From Cryptomeria japonica (taxonomy: Eukaryota > Streptophyta > Pinopsida > Cupressales > Cupressaceae), in the NCBI RefSeq assembly GCF_030272615.1, contig NC_081413.1, positions 608,504,209-608,568,208 of the forward strand: DNA of 64,000 nucleotides, in the 5' to 3' direction. Below the pieces are notes generated by a model. The model saw nothing but the letters and a program-made list of their open reading frames with translations, was not told the origin of the DNA and made no database searches. Positions 12,236 to 23,240 of the stretch are shown here, piece by piece. How positions within the stretch are numbered: position 1 is the first letter of the stretch; each line of letters opens with the position of its first letter. A program made the translations under genes and the position numbers.

Positions 12236-13315
12236 AAAGCAGATTAGAGTTCTCAGTGCAAACAACAACATTCTTAGTCCAAACAGTAGAGTTCTCAGTG
12301 CAAACCATAGCATTCTCAGTCCAAACAATAGAGTTCTCAGTGCAAACAATAGTGTTCTCAGTCTAAACAGTAGAGTTCTCAGCTCTAACAGTAGAGTTCT
12401 CGGTCTGAAGAGTATAGTTCTTGGTCCAAACATCAGAGTTCTTAGTTCCAACAGTCAAGTTTCCACTTCAAAATTTAAAATGTTTGGTCCGAACATCATC
12501 TCTTTTGGTCTTAACTTTAGCTCTCTTGGTGTGAATGTCAGCTTTCTCATGTTTCAACATTAACTCTTCAATTTTTAACTGGTTAGCCCCAAACATCGGT
12601 TGTCTAAGTTTGCACATTATCTCTCTAAGTCAAAATAACCAATTTCTAAGTCTAAACATTAATGTTTTAAACTTTAGAGTTCTTGATTTGCAGAATAACA
12701 CTTTCAGTCTAAACAACAACGTTCTTGGTAAAAAATAATAGCGCTCTCAAGATGAGAAACAACACTCTCTGTCCGAGAAATAGCATGTTCAGTCTAGGAA
12801 ACAACATAGATCAGTTTAAACAATAGCATTCTTGGTCAAAATTGCAGCATTTTCAGTCTGAGAAATAGCTCTCCTTGTCTGAGAAAGAACATTTTTGGTC
12901 AATATAACAACTCTCCTAGTCTGAGAAATAGCATTTCTGATTAGAACAACAACCCTTTCAGTTTGGTAAATAACTTTGTCAGTCTTAGAAACATTTCAGG
13001 AGCTAGCTCTTTTAGGGTAAACATAAGTGCTTCTGGTCAAAACAGTGGCTCTCTCGCCCTGAGAAATAGCTTTACTAATCTAAGAAATAGTGTTTCTGGT
13101 AAAAACAGTGGCTCTTTCAGTCTGAGAAACAACTCTTCTGGTCTGAGAAATAGCGTTTTTGGTCAAAACAACAACTCTTTTAGTTTGAGAAGCAACTCTT
13201 TTGGTTTGAGAAATAACTCTTTCAGATTGAGTAATAGCTCTTTCAGTCGGTAGAGTAGCTCTTTCAGTCTAAGAAATAGCTCTTTAGGTCTAGGAAGTAG
13301 CTCTTTTGGTTGACA
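12236..13315 (+). repeat. 21-bp tandem array B in outer leader
   Basis: Roughly fifty units of 21 bp, such as TAGAGTTCTCAGTGCAAACAA early and AGCTCTTTCAGTCTGAGAAAT late. Units near the 3' end (AGCTCTTTTGGTTGACAACAT) resemble units of array A, so the two arrays are one minisatellite family. Minus-strand reading gives LRTLLFx heptads, plus-strand reading SFSLRNN heptads; both follow from the period and are not evidence of a gene. Confidence 0.85.
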
Positions 13316-14076
13316 ACATAACATCATATTTTGAAACATCTATTTGTTGAACATGACAAACATTGCCTTTGGTTAGGTCAAATTCAAGACTAAAACACAC
13401 TAGGTCTCACAAGTATTCATCTCAAACAAGTTTAAGATCCAAATATCTCAAGTGCATAATCAAACATCTTTGATAATCTGATCTTTCAGACATAGTTTCT
13501 TATCAGGATTTATCATCCTTCATCATGAAACTACAACGCTAGATCAGATTGACCTTGTTTTCTTAATAGGTTACATCTTTCCTAGTTGACTTGATAATAT
13601 CATAACAAACTTTGCAATTAAAACCAAGATCAAAAACTTGTAAATTTTCAAATACTTGATGACCATTTCACATCGCTTGAAAAAGAAGCAACTTAGTCAC
13701 AAGGCAACTTTGAAAAACAAGAAACTTAGTCGAAAGGAAATCTTGAAAAGGACCAAAATTCTCTACATAAATCATTAAATATTGTTGAAATATCTCATAT
13801 TTTTACATTGTTATCAAAATTATTTGTGTGGTAGAAGAAACAAATTTGACGAAGAACCTTTGAGAATGTGTGCTATGCAACAAAGATCTGCGTTATCACA
13901 AAGTCTAAATCAAGGTGGTCGAATTAACTTGTCTCTTTTACCTTAAGAATTGATCACTTATTGAGGAACGTTTTAGAAGAATAAAACCTTTTGAAGCAAT
14001 TAGACCACTTGTATGCCAATTTTCACAAGAAATCAAAAGAGATTGAAATAGTAGAAACAAGGATAAAACATTTACA
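13316..14076 (+). other. Outer leader before gag
   Basis: AT-rich leader without a recognisable ORF or repeat. It ends at the ATG of the gag-like frame (TTTACAATGGACGAAGAG). Confidence 0.4.
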
Positions 14077-15200
14077 ATGGACGAAGAGTACCCTTTCTAT
14101 CATCAATTTGGATCCACTACTCACAACAATGACGATGATTATGAAATATTGGAAGAAATAATTAGAGTAGCGCAACAAGATCCAAAATTCAGTAGATTCT
14201 TGGAAAGAATCCTTGAAGTAGATAAGGAAAGATATTTTCTCACGTTAGCATGTCAAGGTGCCAAGCTACCAAGTAATTTTGATACCACTAGGATAAAATG
14301 AAGTGAAGGGACAAGCGAGACTCGAAGTGACACCAATAATACTCGCAATGAACGAACTCAAAATGATACTCATAATGAAAAAACTCAAAATGGTACTCAC
14401 AATGAACAAACTTAGAATAATACTCATAATGAACGAACTTAGAATGATACTCACAATGAACTAACTCAGAATGATACTCATAATGAACAAAATCAGAATG
14501 ATACTCATAATTAACTAACTCAGAATGATACTTATAATGAACAAATTCAGAGTAACAATTGCAATCAAAGAAATAAAAATAACCGAGATGGTGAAGGGAG
14601 GAATAATGTTGACAATCTGTAAGTATGACAAATACAATGGTAAGAATAATCCTCAAGATCACATTAGGGAATTTTGCACAATGAGTATGGAGTTCGCACA
14701 TGAGGACACATATTTGATGAGACTATTCCCCAAGATCTTAAGTGGACAAGCAATGGAGTGGTTTTCCAAGTTACCAACTGGTATAAGAATATTTTTCAGA
14801 ATTGGTAGACAAGTTTGTTCCCCAATATTCGTATAACATTCAACATGAGATTACTATGCTTGACCTATGTAATACAAAGCAAAAGAATGGGGAACCTTTT
14901 ATGACATTCTTACAAAGGTGGAGAAGATTTTTTGCATGATATCCTCGTATGGTTCCTGACAATGAAAAGATGGAAATTTTTTATTTATAACTAGAACAAA
15001 CAGATGAGTTATGCACTTAAAATGTGATGTCCTCCAAGCTTAACAAAATTGTTGAGAATGGGATCAAAAGTGAAGAATCCTTAGTCAAGAAACAAGTATT
15101 AAAACTTTAGAGAGAAGGGAATAAATCTTCCAACAATACTCATCATAATGCTAACAAATTCAAATTTTGGAATAGAAATAAAAACATTTTGAATTAACGA
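14077..15200 (+). pseudogene. gag: Outer Tat gag, N-terminal and capsid parts, frameshifted
   Basis: Gag forms the particle shell and packages the RNA. An N-terminal part (MDEEYPFYHQFGS to LACQGAKLPSNFD) matches the inner copy (FLRLAQEGAKLPSEFD). A nonapeptide repeat with stops follows. Then comes the capsid core: KYDKYNGKNNPQDHIREF, MRLFPKILSGQAMEWFSKLP, and in another frame the segment around YNIQHEITMLDLCNTKQK. The reading frame changes at least three times between 14300 and 15200. The same blocks appear in the inner element on the minus strand (33974-32700), which supports the call. Confidence 0.75.
14324..14553 (+). repeat. 27-bp tandem repeat within gag
   Basis: About 8.5 units of 27 bp encode a nonapeptide of the type NDTHNERTQ. 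Two units have TAG where others have Gln, and one has TAA. The inner Tat copy has no such array at this place and has a poly-proline stretch instead. Confidence 0.8.
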
Positions 15201-15207
15201 TAGGATA

Positions 15208-16320
15208 GTGGATGCTAATATCGTGAAACCCAATCAACTCATATTTAACTTATCAAGTCATACCTCGACAACCAATCAAGATAATAATAAACCAAGGTTA
15301 CTCTTCACCAAATTTCGTAGGAAATTCACACCTATTGGTGAACCACTTGAATCAACATTAAAAACACTTCTTGCAAACAAATTAATTACATTACCAGAAG
15401 TGAGAGATTTTGAACCAAAGGTAAAATCTGCATGGTGGAGTGACAATCATTTTTGCAAATATCATCAGAATAAAGGAGATCAAACTAATGATTGTCAACA
15501 ATTAAAACATGTCATTCAAGATTTGTTAGATAACGAGGTAATGACGGTAAATGGGCACACAACATTTAAAACTCTTCTACCAAATTATGAGAAGGGCGAG
15601 ACATCAACAACTAGAGATAGCAAGGACAAAAAGAAGGTGAATTATGCTCACATTCATGATAATGTTGTCAATGTCATCGTAGTCAAAGAAAAATCCCAAC
15701 CAAAACTTGCACATGCTATTATGCACAGTAAAGCTAAGGTCACTTTACCGAGACCCACAACCAATGCACCCTCTACTTCTAGGAAATACAACATAGTGGA
15801 CCAATTAGGGAAGACCCTTGCACATATCTCAATATTAGAACTTCTAAAAATATCACCCACACATAAAGAGATCCTAGAAAAGGCTCTAGTAGATACCACA
15901 GTCCCCAAAGATTTGGGCATTGATCAATTTCAAACCATGGTGGGACATCTTATAGCACCTCATTCCTTATCCTTCATAGAAGATGATGACATGTCCTTGC
16001 AACATCCACACAATGCTCCTTTGTATATCAAAGTCTTAATTCATAAAACTCGAGTAAAACATGTCTTAATAGATGGAGGAGCTGGCCTAAATATTTACTC
16101 GTTAAGTATTGTCTACGCATTAGGATATTATAAAGATGCAGTTGATCCTCGCAAAAAGATAACAATCAAATCCTATGATGAAGAAGAGCGTTCGTCCAAA
16201 GGTGTTGTAGTGTTTCCAATCAGAGTTGGACCTGTGCAAAAGGATACAGTGTGTCAAGTATTGGATATTAATTTGTCGTATAACATACTTGTAGGCAAAC
16301 CATGGATCCTTGACATGTAA
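15208..16320 (+). pseudogene. Outer Tat gag C-terminus and retropepsin-like protease
   Basis: An open stretch of 370 codons. Residues 73-95 contain WWSDNHFCKYHQNKGDQTND, a C-X2-H zinc-knuckle variant usual in this clade. The protease active site is LIDGGAGLNIYS with the catalytic Asp at codon 289 (16072-16074), followed by the flap-like and ILVGKPWILDM blocks. The protease is an aspartic enzyme that dimerises to cleave the polyprotein. It ends at a TAA after WILDM, where the inner copy reads on, so it is truncated from the polyprotein. Confidence 0.75.
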
Positions 16321-17439
16321 GCTATCCCTTCAACTTACTACCAGTGCCTTAAGTTTCCTTATAATGGACAAGAGATCACCATTCCAGCAGATTCAAATCC
16401 ATTTCAATATTGTAGTAATCTGAAACCAGTTCAAGAGATTATTGTTTTGCATAATAGAGAAGCATCCTCTTCTAATACACCACTTAAGAAAAATGCATTT
16501 TCTTCAATCTTATCGATATTTGAGAAAAAGATGCAATTGAAAGACAAAGGTCTAGGGGAATATTCACTACCAGACCTACCAATCTCTCCAATATCATATG
16601 GCATACCATCAAATTCAAAACAACCACCTATCGCAGAACCAATTAAAATTTTGATGGATCATTTGTCAAAGTTGGTACCTTAGCTGAGGAGACCGATGAC
16701 AAGGATGTTTTGCAATGGTTGTACAAAGATGAGCCAGAATCCCAACCATAAGTCAATAATGTCAGTATCCCAGTAGAGCAATATGGAAAAGGGTATGATA
16801 TCATGAGAAAGATGGGATACGGTGGCAGTGGTCTTGTAGGAAAAAAAAGAAGGTATCTCAGAACCAATAAAACCTCCTTCGCAACTTCCTAAGGATAAAT
16901 CAGGATTAGGTTACAGGTAGAATATTATAGATCCACAACAAGAAGGATCATCTCACAGTCAGCAAGAGGAAGAATATGAGCAACAACTAGAAGAATTGGC
17001 CATTCAAAGAGAAGAAGAAACCACTTGTAAGTAACAAGAGGAAGATATCTGCAAACAACAAGAAGAAATGGCTCACAGGGAGCAAGAAGAAGTTGAGGAA
17101 CTTCCTAAAAAGCGAGAAGATGCTACTAATAACCTTTATGAGCAAATTTTCAGATTACAGGCTTCTAGCAAAATAGATTCCCATGAGTGGGAATGAGACT
17201 CTTACCAATTTGAACATTCCTTTGAATGGTCGTGTTATACAAAAGATGTAGATGTCGATATAGTCCACTCGTATGAAGGGCAAACATCAGAGCATAGGCC
17301 ACTCAAATCAGGACAACAATATATTGATTTTTACTCCATTGAGGATGATCAGGAACTACTTGCTGGAGGTCATTCTGAGGAAAGTGTAGCATCATGAAAT
17401 TGCAACTCCCATAATTTCAACCATAATTTAGGTCCTCAC
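16321..17439 (+). pseudogene. Outer Tat linker with G-patch-like motif and Q/E-rich region
   Basis: Between protease and reverse transcriptase. About 16780-16850 encodes EQYGKGYDIMRKMGYGGSG, a glycine-rich G-patch-like block; G-patches bind RNA or activate DEAH helicases. A glutamine/glutamate-rich, probably coiled-coil part follows (about 16950-17130), then an acidic tail. Several in-frame stops and a frameshift. The inner element has the same order (QYGKGLLFMQRIGYNGQS). Confidence 0.6.
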
Positions 17440-17444
17440 CTAGG

Positions 17445-18553
17445 TGACAACATCTCCTCTCTCAGTCGAAACCCCTCTCTGCACCTTCACCCCAAGTTCC
17501 TCCTGTTTCAGCCCTAAGACTGCCTTAGGACCCTGTCCAAGCCCCAAGATAGGGCAGGATAGAGGCGTGGTGCCCCTATCCCCCCCTCTTAGGGTGGCCC
17601 CGAGATAGGTCCCTCCGGTCCTATCTGCATTTCGGGATTTCAAACCTCCCCAATTTCGGCCCTTGGTGAGGTGAATTAATTCTCTGAGGCATATATAAAA
17701 GGGAGTTAGTCTTCTCATTTTAATATAGGAGAATTACACAATATGCATGAATATACAAAATACATGATAGGTGAAATTCAAGCGAAGGTCTTCATCAAGC
17801 GTTCAAGTCTTCAAGCATTCATCAAGTCTTCTTCTTCATGTGCGTTCTTCATTCATCCATTGGAGCAACATTACAACATTCATTTGCAAGCATGTGTGTG
17901 TGTTAGGGTTTTGCCATGTTACATGCCATTGCATACAACATTTGTGAATACATTCAAGAAGCAAAGCAATCATCATAAATTAATTACAGATCTACAAGGT
18001 ATACATTTCTATCATTTACATTTAAGAATTTGCAATTACTTTCTTTTAAGGTTGATTCCTCAACCGGGGTTTGACTAAGGCAAACCCCTATCCACAACCC
18101 TTCTTTCCTTATTTTTTGTGTAGGTTGCAGGTGTGCAACTGTAATTGGAGGATTGGACTCCATTTACAGAGACAAAAAAACCCTTTTCGACGCGTGGATT
18201 TTTCAGAGAACCGTGTGCACTTTCAACACGGTCCCGACGACTTTTTTCCAAATTTATAGGGTAGATCCATATCAATCTAAATATCTCAGATCTGAAATTA
18301 CAACGCGATCCCGAACCAATAGCTCCTCATTTTATTCATTTTATCTCCCTTTTCTACATAGTCATCAAGTCAACATATATATTTACAAAAGAGGGCAAAC
18401 CACGTTCCAATTCTTGCAATCCACTTGGAATTCATATCCTTGTTTCCCTTGGATTTGGATCTAGTAGATTCAAGCCCCTCTTTTGAATGTAAAGTTTCTC
18501 CCAAGTGAAAATCATCATAGTGACTTCCTTTCTCTCTCATAGGTGGGGAGTCA
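17445..18553. mobile_element. Solo LTR inserted in outer Tat element
   Basis: The 1109-bp segment begins TGACAACATC and ends GGGGAGTCA, so its ends are TGAC...GTCA. It is flanked by a perfect 5-bp duplication CTAGG (17440-17444 and 18554-18558). It interrupts the outer polyprotein between the linker and the RT. Its 5' part (17450-17690) is much richer in G+C than its surroundings. No internal region is left, so it is the usual product of recombination between two LTRs of one element. TATA box at 17692. Family unknown; ORFs inside are chance. Confidence 0.8.
17692..17700 (+). promoter_or_regulatory. TATA box of solo LTR
   Basis: TATATAAAA about 250 bp from the LTR start. It indicates that the LTR, and its lost element, read on the plus strand. 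Confidence 0.55.
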
Positions 18554-18558
18554 CTAGG

Positions 18559-19077
18559 GTTCAATTTTTCCACTTTACAAAAAGTAATATCTTGGACCTA
18601 GAAATAGTCATTGAAGACTTAAATATTTCTATCATGACTCTTAGTGCTCTTGACACGAAACAATCTAACAATCCCTTGCCACTAGTGTATCATCAGCTTA
18701 TTGATTAGGACAATGAAGGACCTATTGAAATAGAAAACTTCCCTAATGATCATGCCATTGCCTTATACCTCAGTGCAGTCGAACCTACAACAACTTCTAC
18801 TAGTGAATCTAGTAACGCATCTTCTACTTAAGGGGGTGCCAAATCTCTTAGTCACAAAAGTGAAAAGAAAATAAAAAAATCAGGTCTAATGTTGAAAACC
18901 ACTTAATGGCAACATTAGATCAAGAAAGATCTTTGATATGACACCTTACTCGAGTATTTCCAGGAAAGATCTTTGATATTGATTTAACTAACTGAAGCAG
19001 TCAACATTGCAACACCAAATCAACCAAAGATTCTACATCCAGTAGCATCATTATCAGAGCAAGAGAAACATGACTAT
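18559..19077 (+). pseudogene. Outer Tat linker before RT
   Basis: Broken coding remnants (LDLEIVIEDLNISIMTLSAL, then ENFPNDHAIALYL) correspond to the inner linker at 29888-30433 (DRESTINDLHHNVL, FQNDEAIIDFLE). No known domain. Confidence 0.45.
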
Positions 19078-19810
19078 ATGGCATTTTTGAGAGAAAGGCA
19101 AGTCAATTTTGCATGGTCATACATAGATATGCTAGGATTTGATTCGGATCTCATCATGCATCACTTGAATGTTTCTCCCGTAGTAAAACCAGTAAAGCAA
19201 AAGCTAAGAAAGATGCATCCTCATATAGCCTTATTGGTCAGAGCAGAATTGAAGAAATTGTTAGACGTAGGATTTATCGGACCAGTGGCATATCCAAAAT
19301 GGGTATCCAATATAGTTCTTGTTTCTAAGCTAGACAAGAATATCAAGGTATGCACAAATTTCAGAGATATCAACAAGGGGTGTCCTAAGGATGATTTTAC
19401 TTTACCTAATATAGATATCATTATGGACTTGACAACTGGACATGAAATTTTCTCTCATGGACGGTTTCTCAGGCTATAATCAAATCAAAATAGAACCAAA
19501 AGATCAAGAGAAGATGACCTTCACATGTTCATGGGGTACTTTTTGTTTTAATGTAATGCCTCTTGGTCTCAAGAAAACAGGAGCTACCTACCAAAGAGCA
19601 ATGCTGACAATTTTTCATGATATGATGCATACCTTCATGGAAGATTATGTTGATGGTCTATTGGCTAAGTCACATACTAGAGAAGCACATTTGAAAATAC
19701 TAGCAAATATCTTTGACCGCTTGGAGAAATACAAACTAAGGCTAAATCCAAAGAAATGTGCATTTGGTGTCACATCGAGCAAACTTTTGGGATATATTGT
19801 TTCAGCATGA
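19078..19810 (+). pseudogene. pol: Outer Tat reverse transcriptase, frameshifted
   Basis: RNA-dependent DNA polymerase domain. Blocks in order: FAWSYIDMLGF, PVKQKLRKMHP, KVCTNFRDINKGCPKDDF, then after a +1 shift near 19450 the block SLMDGFSGYNQIKI, TYQRAMLTIFHDMMH and EDYVDGLLAKS. The YVDD box reads YVDG, so a catalytic aspartate is lost (GAT to GGT); the inner copy keeps YVDD. It ends GYIVSA then TGA. The Tat assignment rests on these blocks and on the second RNase H downstream. Confidence 0.85.
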
Positions 19811-20518
19811 GGCATTGAGGTAGATCTAGATAAAGTTAAAGAAATCATGGAAATGGAATCACCCAAAAACATCGGTCAGCTAAGATCGCTTCAAGGAAGA
19901 CTTTAGTCCATTAGAAGGTTCATATCCCAACTAGCTGATAGATGTTATCCTTTCACACATCTATTGCATAAAAATGTTCCATTAAGATGGGATGACACCT
20001 ATGAAGAAGCCTTTCATGCAATAAAGGAATATCTGATGAACCCACCTATCCTAATGTCACCGATTGAAGGCAAGTCATTATTGTTGTACATATTAGCCAC
20101 TAATGTATCATTAGGAGCTTTGTTAGCACAATTAGATCATGAAGGGAAAGAACAAGCTATTTATTACATCAGCAGGACCTTAGTCAGATATGAGCTCAAC
20201 TACTCATCTATTAAGAAGGCATGCTTAGCAGTAGTGTTCACATCCCAGAAGCCGAGGCACTATATGCTAACCCATTTAGTGAAGTTGATAGCCAAAATTG
20301 ATCCATTGAAATATCTTCTTAGCGAGGCATCTTTAACATGTATATTGGCAAAATGGGTAATGATCCTGAGCGAGTTTGACATTGAATATATTAACAAAAA
20401 ATCTATAAAAGGACAAGTGATCGTTGACCAATTATCAGAAGCACCACTCCAAGATGATCATCCAGTATATATTGAATTTCAAGATGCAAATGTTCTCACG
20501 GTCACTAAGCAAACATGA
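19811..20518 (+). pseudogene. Outer Tat RT-linked RNase H
   Basis: Begins with the RT connection (QLRSLQGRL, stop, SIRRFISQLADRC), then LRWDDTYEEAFHAIKEYL and LLLYILATNVSLGALLAQ, YYISRTLVRYELNYSSIKKACLAVV, the usual gypsy RNase H pattern, and ILSEFDIEYINKKSIKGQ. It degrades RNA of the RNA-DNA hybrid. Open from 19964; it ends in a TGA just before LYFDGSYT of the next domain. Confidence 0.8.
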
Positions 20519-20908
20519 CAGTTGTATTTTGATGGCTCTTATACACAACATGGATCAAGGGTAGGATTTCTATTTATCACACCCCAAGGCCACACCATCC
20601 CAAAAGCATACAAACTGACATTCCCTTGCACCAATAATATGGCAGAATATGAGGGATTAGTAACAGGAATCAAGATGGCTTTAGAATGGAATATTACACA
20701 ATTGCAAGTTTTTGGAGATTCTCAGTTGGTCATCAATCAAGTCAATGATGATTATCAAACCAAAGATGAAAAGCTAAAGCCTTACAAGAAGATGGTTGAT
20801 GAATTTAGAAAGTACTTTGTGGACATTTCTTTTGAGTAGATCTCAAGGAATGACAACAAAGCAGTTGATGCCACGACCACAATTGCCTCTCTACTTCAAA
20901 CACAATAA
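20519..20908 (+). pseudogene. Outer Tat second (archaeal-type) RNase H
   Basis: LYFDGSYTQHGS carries the first Asp, NNMAEYEGLVTG the Glu, VFGDSQLVINQV the second Asp and NDNKAVDATTTIASLL the last Asp, so all four catalytic residues are present. An in-frame TAG in SFE-stop-ISR replaces the Gln that the inner copy has (FEQI). This extra domain defines the Tat clade. Confidence 0.85.
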
Positions 20909-22267
20909 AACCAAGATCGTTACGAATTCCTGGTGGAAGAACTGTTTCACCCTGCTTACGATTGTCCTGGTTCCTAGATCATATGTCACCTAGTAGGACC
21001 CAATTCCTCCTGTTATGGCCAAATTTACACCTACTTGAAAGACGTAACCCTTCCTCTTGACCTACCAAGGAATCAAAAACATAATTTCATTCGACAATCC
21101 GCTCGTTACACCCTTGTCGCAGATACCCTCTATAGATGAGGTCTGGATGGTACTCTTCGTAGATGTCTTGAGCAGGAACAATTTGAGAAGGCTCTAAATT
21201 AAGTTCATAATGGTATGTGTGGTACTCATTAGAGTGGTCTTACTCCTTCAAAGAAACTCATACAATTGGGTTACTATTGGCCTAATATGGAGAGAGATTC
21301 TTTTCAATTCGCCAAAAAGTGCAAACAATGTTAGGTCCATGGTGATCTCATACACGCACCAACACAAGAGCTGCATTCCTTGGCAATGTCATGGCCATTT
21401 TTTCAATGGGGCCTGGATCTAGTAGGGAAAATTAATCCACCTTCTTCAAATGGTCACAAGTTCATACTCACAGCTACTGAGTATTTCACGAAGTGGATTG
21501 AAGCAATGCCACTCACTAATGTCACAGGAAATCAGATCGCCACATTCATCTTGAACTACATCATACGTCACTATGGTATTCCTATGACTATTATCATTGA
21601 CAATGAGTGGCCATTCAAAAATCAAGATGTAAGAGAGCTCTGTGAAAAATTCTAGAATTAGCACAGATTTTCCACGTCGTTTTACCCTCAGGGAAATGGT
21701 CAGGCAGAAGCATCAAACAAAAAAATCTTGAAAATTCTAAAGAAAATAGTTAATGATGCTGGCAGAAACTGGCATGTTTAGTTGAACCCTGCTCTATGGG
21801 CATATCGCACCAGTATCCGCATCTCGATAGGTGCTACACCATATTCTCTTGTTTACAGGTCTAAAGCAATATTACCAGTGGAGGTTGAAATACCATCTCT
21901 CCGTGTGTCATTGAAGGGTCTCATTCCAGTTGAAGAGCAACGAGTGTCTAGATTGCAAGAGCTTGAATTGTTGCCAGAACGCCAACAAAATGTTGCTGAT
22001 CATTTGAGAGTATACCAACAAAGGATGTCACACAACTATAATCATAAGGTCAAACCCAGGATGTTTCAAGTTGGTGATCTTGTGCTTAAGGAGAATCCAC
22101 ACAATCAACAAGATCGTGAAAAGAAAGGGAAGTTTGAGCCATAATGGTTAGGTCCTTTTGTTGCCACAACCGCATATGGATCTAGTGCTTATTAGTTATC
22201 AACACCAGAAGGAGATCAGCTCGAGGAACCCATTAATAACATTCATCTGAAAAAGTTCTATACTTAA
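20909..22267 (+). pseudogene. Outer Tat integrase, stop-riddled
   Basis: Zinc-binding HHCC part: VHNGMCGTH ... KKCKQC (21200-21335). Catalytic core: WGLDLVGKINPP (first Asp), TIIIDNEWPF (second Asp) and NGQAEASNK (Glu), all retained. C-terminal part RVYQQRMSHNYNHKVKPR and FQVGDLVLKENP, ending HLKKFYT and TAA at 22265-22267. At least eight in-frame stops. Several are TAG where the inner copy has Gln (CQVHG, HIQHR, HVQLN). Integrase inserts the cDNA into the genome; this copy cannot be made whole. Confidence 0.85.
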
Positions 22268-22412
22268 GAAAATCCAAAAAAATAAAATAAAAAGCAAAAA
22301 ATCGAAAAAAAAGAGAGAGCAAAAAATCGAAAAAAAAAGAAAAGCAGAAAACCGAAAAAAGAAGTAGAAAATCCAAAAAAATTAGAAAAGCAAAAAAAAA
22401 GAAGAAAAAGTG
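22268..22412 (+). repeat. A-rich spacer after integrase
   Basis: Repeated AAAAAATCGAAAAAAA-like units between the integrase stop and the hairpin at 22421. The inner element has an A-rich spacer at the same relative place (minus strand, about 26800-26690). Minus-strand Phe-rich ORFs here are artefacts of composition. Confidence 0.7.
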
Positions 22413-22420
22413 CAATAAAA

Positions 22421-22456
22421 ACAAATGGTGAAAACCTGGAAATAAGCACCATTTGT
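22421..22456 (+). other. Conserved 3' hairpin of outer Tat element
   Basis: ACAAATGGTG (22421-22430) and CACCATTTGT (22447-22456) make a perfect 10-bp stem around AAAACCTGGAAATAAG. The loop core GGTGAAAACCTGG is also found in the inner element after its integrase. Confidence 0.55.
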
Positions 22457-22814
22457 TAGCTAGCTTCTCAATCTATTCGGTCACTTGCCTTGCATCCATC
22501 CATCACCATTGTACATATCCACAATAAAGCCTTTTGTGTCTAATTACGCCTAATCTATAAATCCCACCATGGTTTTGAACATTGTATATATCTGGTGTGT
22601 TTCTGGATTGGGGGCAAAATCTTGAACTCAGTCAATAATAATCTACATTGAGATTAAATGCATTAGACAAGCAACAGTTAGGTAACGTTTGTCACAAGTG
22701 CAAAGATTGAGAAATTCAACATTGGAATATGAGTATCAAAATCAAACTTAACATCAAAACAAACAACAAATCAATGGATGATATACTCTTAATCACATCT
22801 GAAACACTTTAGTC
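22457..22814 (+). other. Outer Tat 3' region, left of inner insertion
   Basis: Untranslated DNA of the outer element up to the target duplication TTAAT (22815-22819). It continues at 40466. Confidence 0.5.
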
Positions 22815-23230
22815 TTAATTGATGTCATGGAAATGGGGACAAGGCAACAACAAAGTTCAATGTTAATAAGTTAGTTTCAACCATAAAACCAAAACAAAGA
22901 ACTAAAAACCATTCCAAACATATCAAAAGAGATTTCAAAAAAGAATGAAAGAAGTTTAACAAAACAAAAGAAAGGAGAAGAGCCTCCCTAAGATGCTTCC
23001 ATGATGTCTTTTGATGTTTCTCCCTTGTTTCTCCCCTCTCCAAGTCCCAAATGAGTGTAGCTCTCAGGTTTTAGCACTAGCCATGGATGCCATATGGAGA
23101 TTCAAGATGGTTGGATGTGATAAACAAATGCTACGCAAGTGTAGATAGTGATGCTATAAAAAAACTCTATGCTAATACCAGTATAACAACAATACTCTAA
23201 TGCTTCCTCCTTTGCTTGAGGAGAAGGGTT

Positions 23231-23240
23231 CTATTTATAG
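23231..23240 (-). promoter_or_regulatory. TATA box of inner 3' LTR
   Basis: CTATAAATAG on the minus strand, matched in the other LTR at 39057-39066. Confidence 0.55.

Noticed and set aside
10885-13315. CRISPR-like repeat structure
   Set aside because: Units are directly adjacent without unique spacers; this is a minisatellite in a plant retroelement leader.
17743-18464. Several ORFs within the solo LTR
   Set aside because: Short, mutually overlapping, no domain; LTR sequence is normally noncoding.
17395-18540. Intron between protease and RT, as known in Ogre elements
   Set aside because: A perfect CTAGG duplication and TGAC...GTCA ends explain the segment better as a solo LTR, and the inner copy has no such segment.
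22233-22452. Phe-rich minus-strand ORFs
   Set aside because: Antisense of the A-rich spacer; composition artefact.
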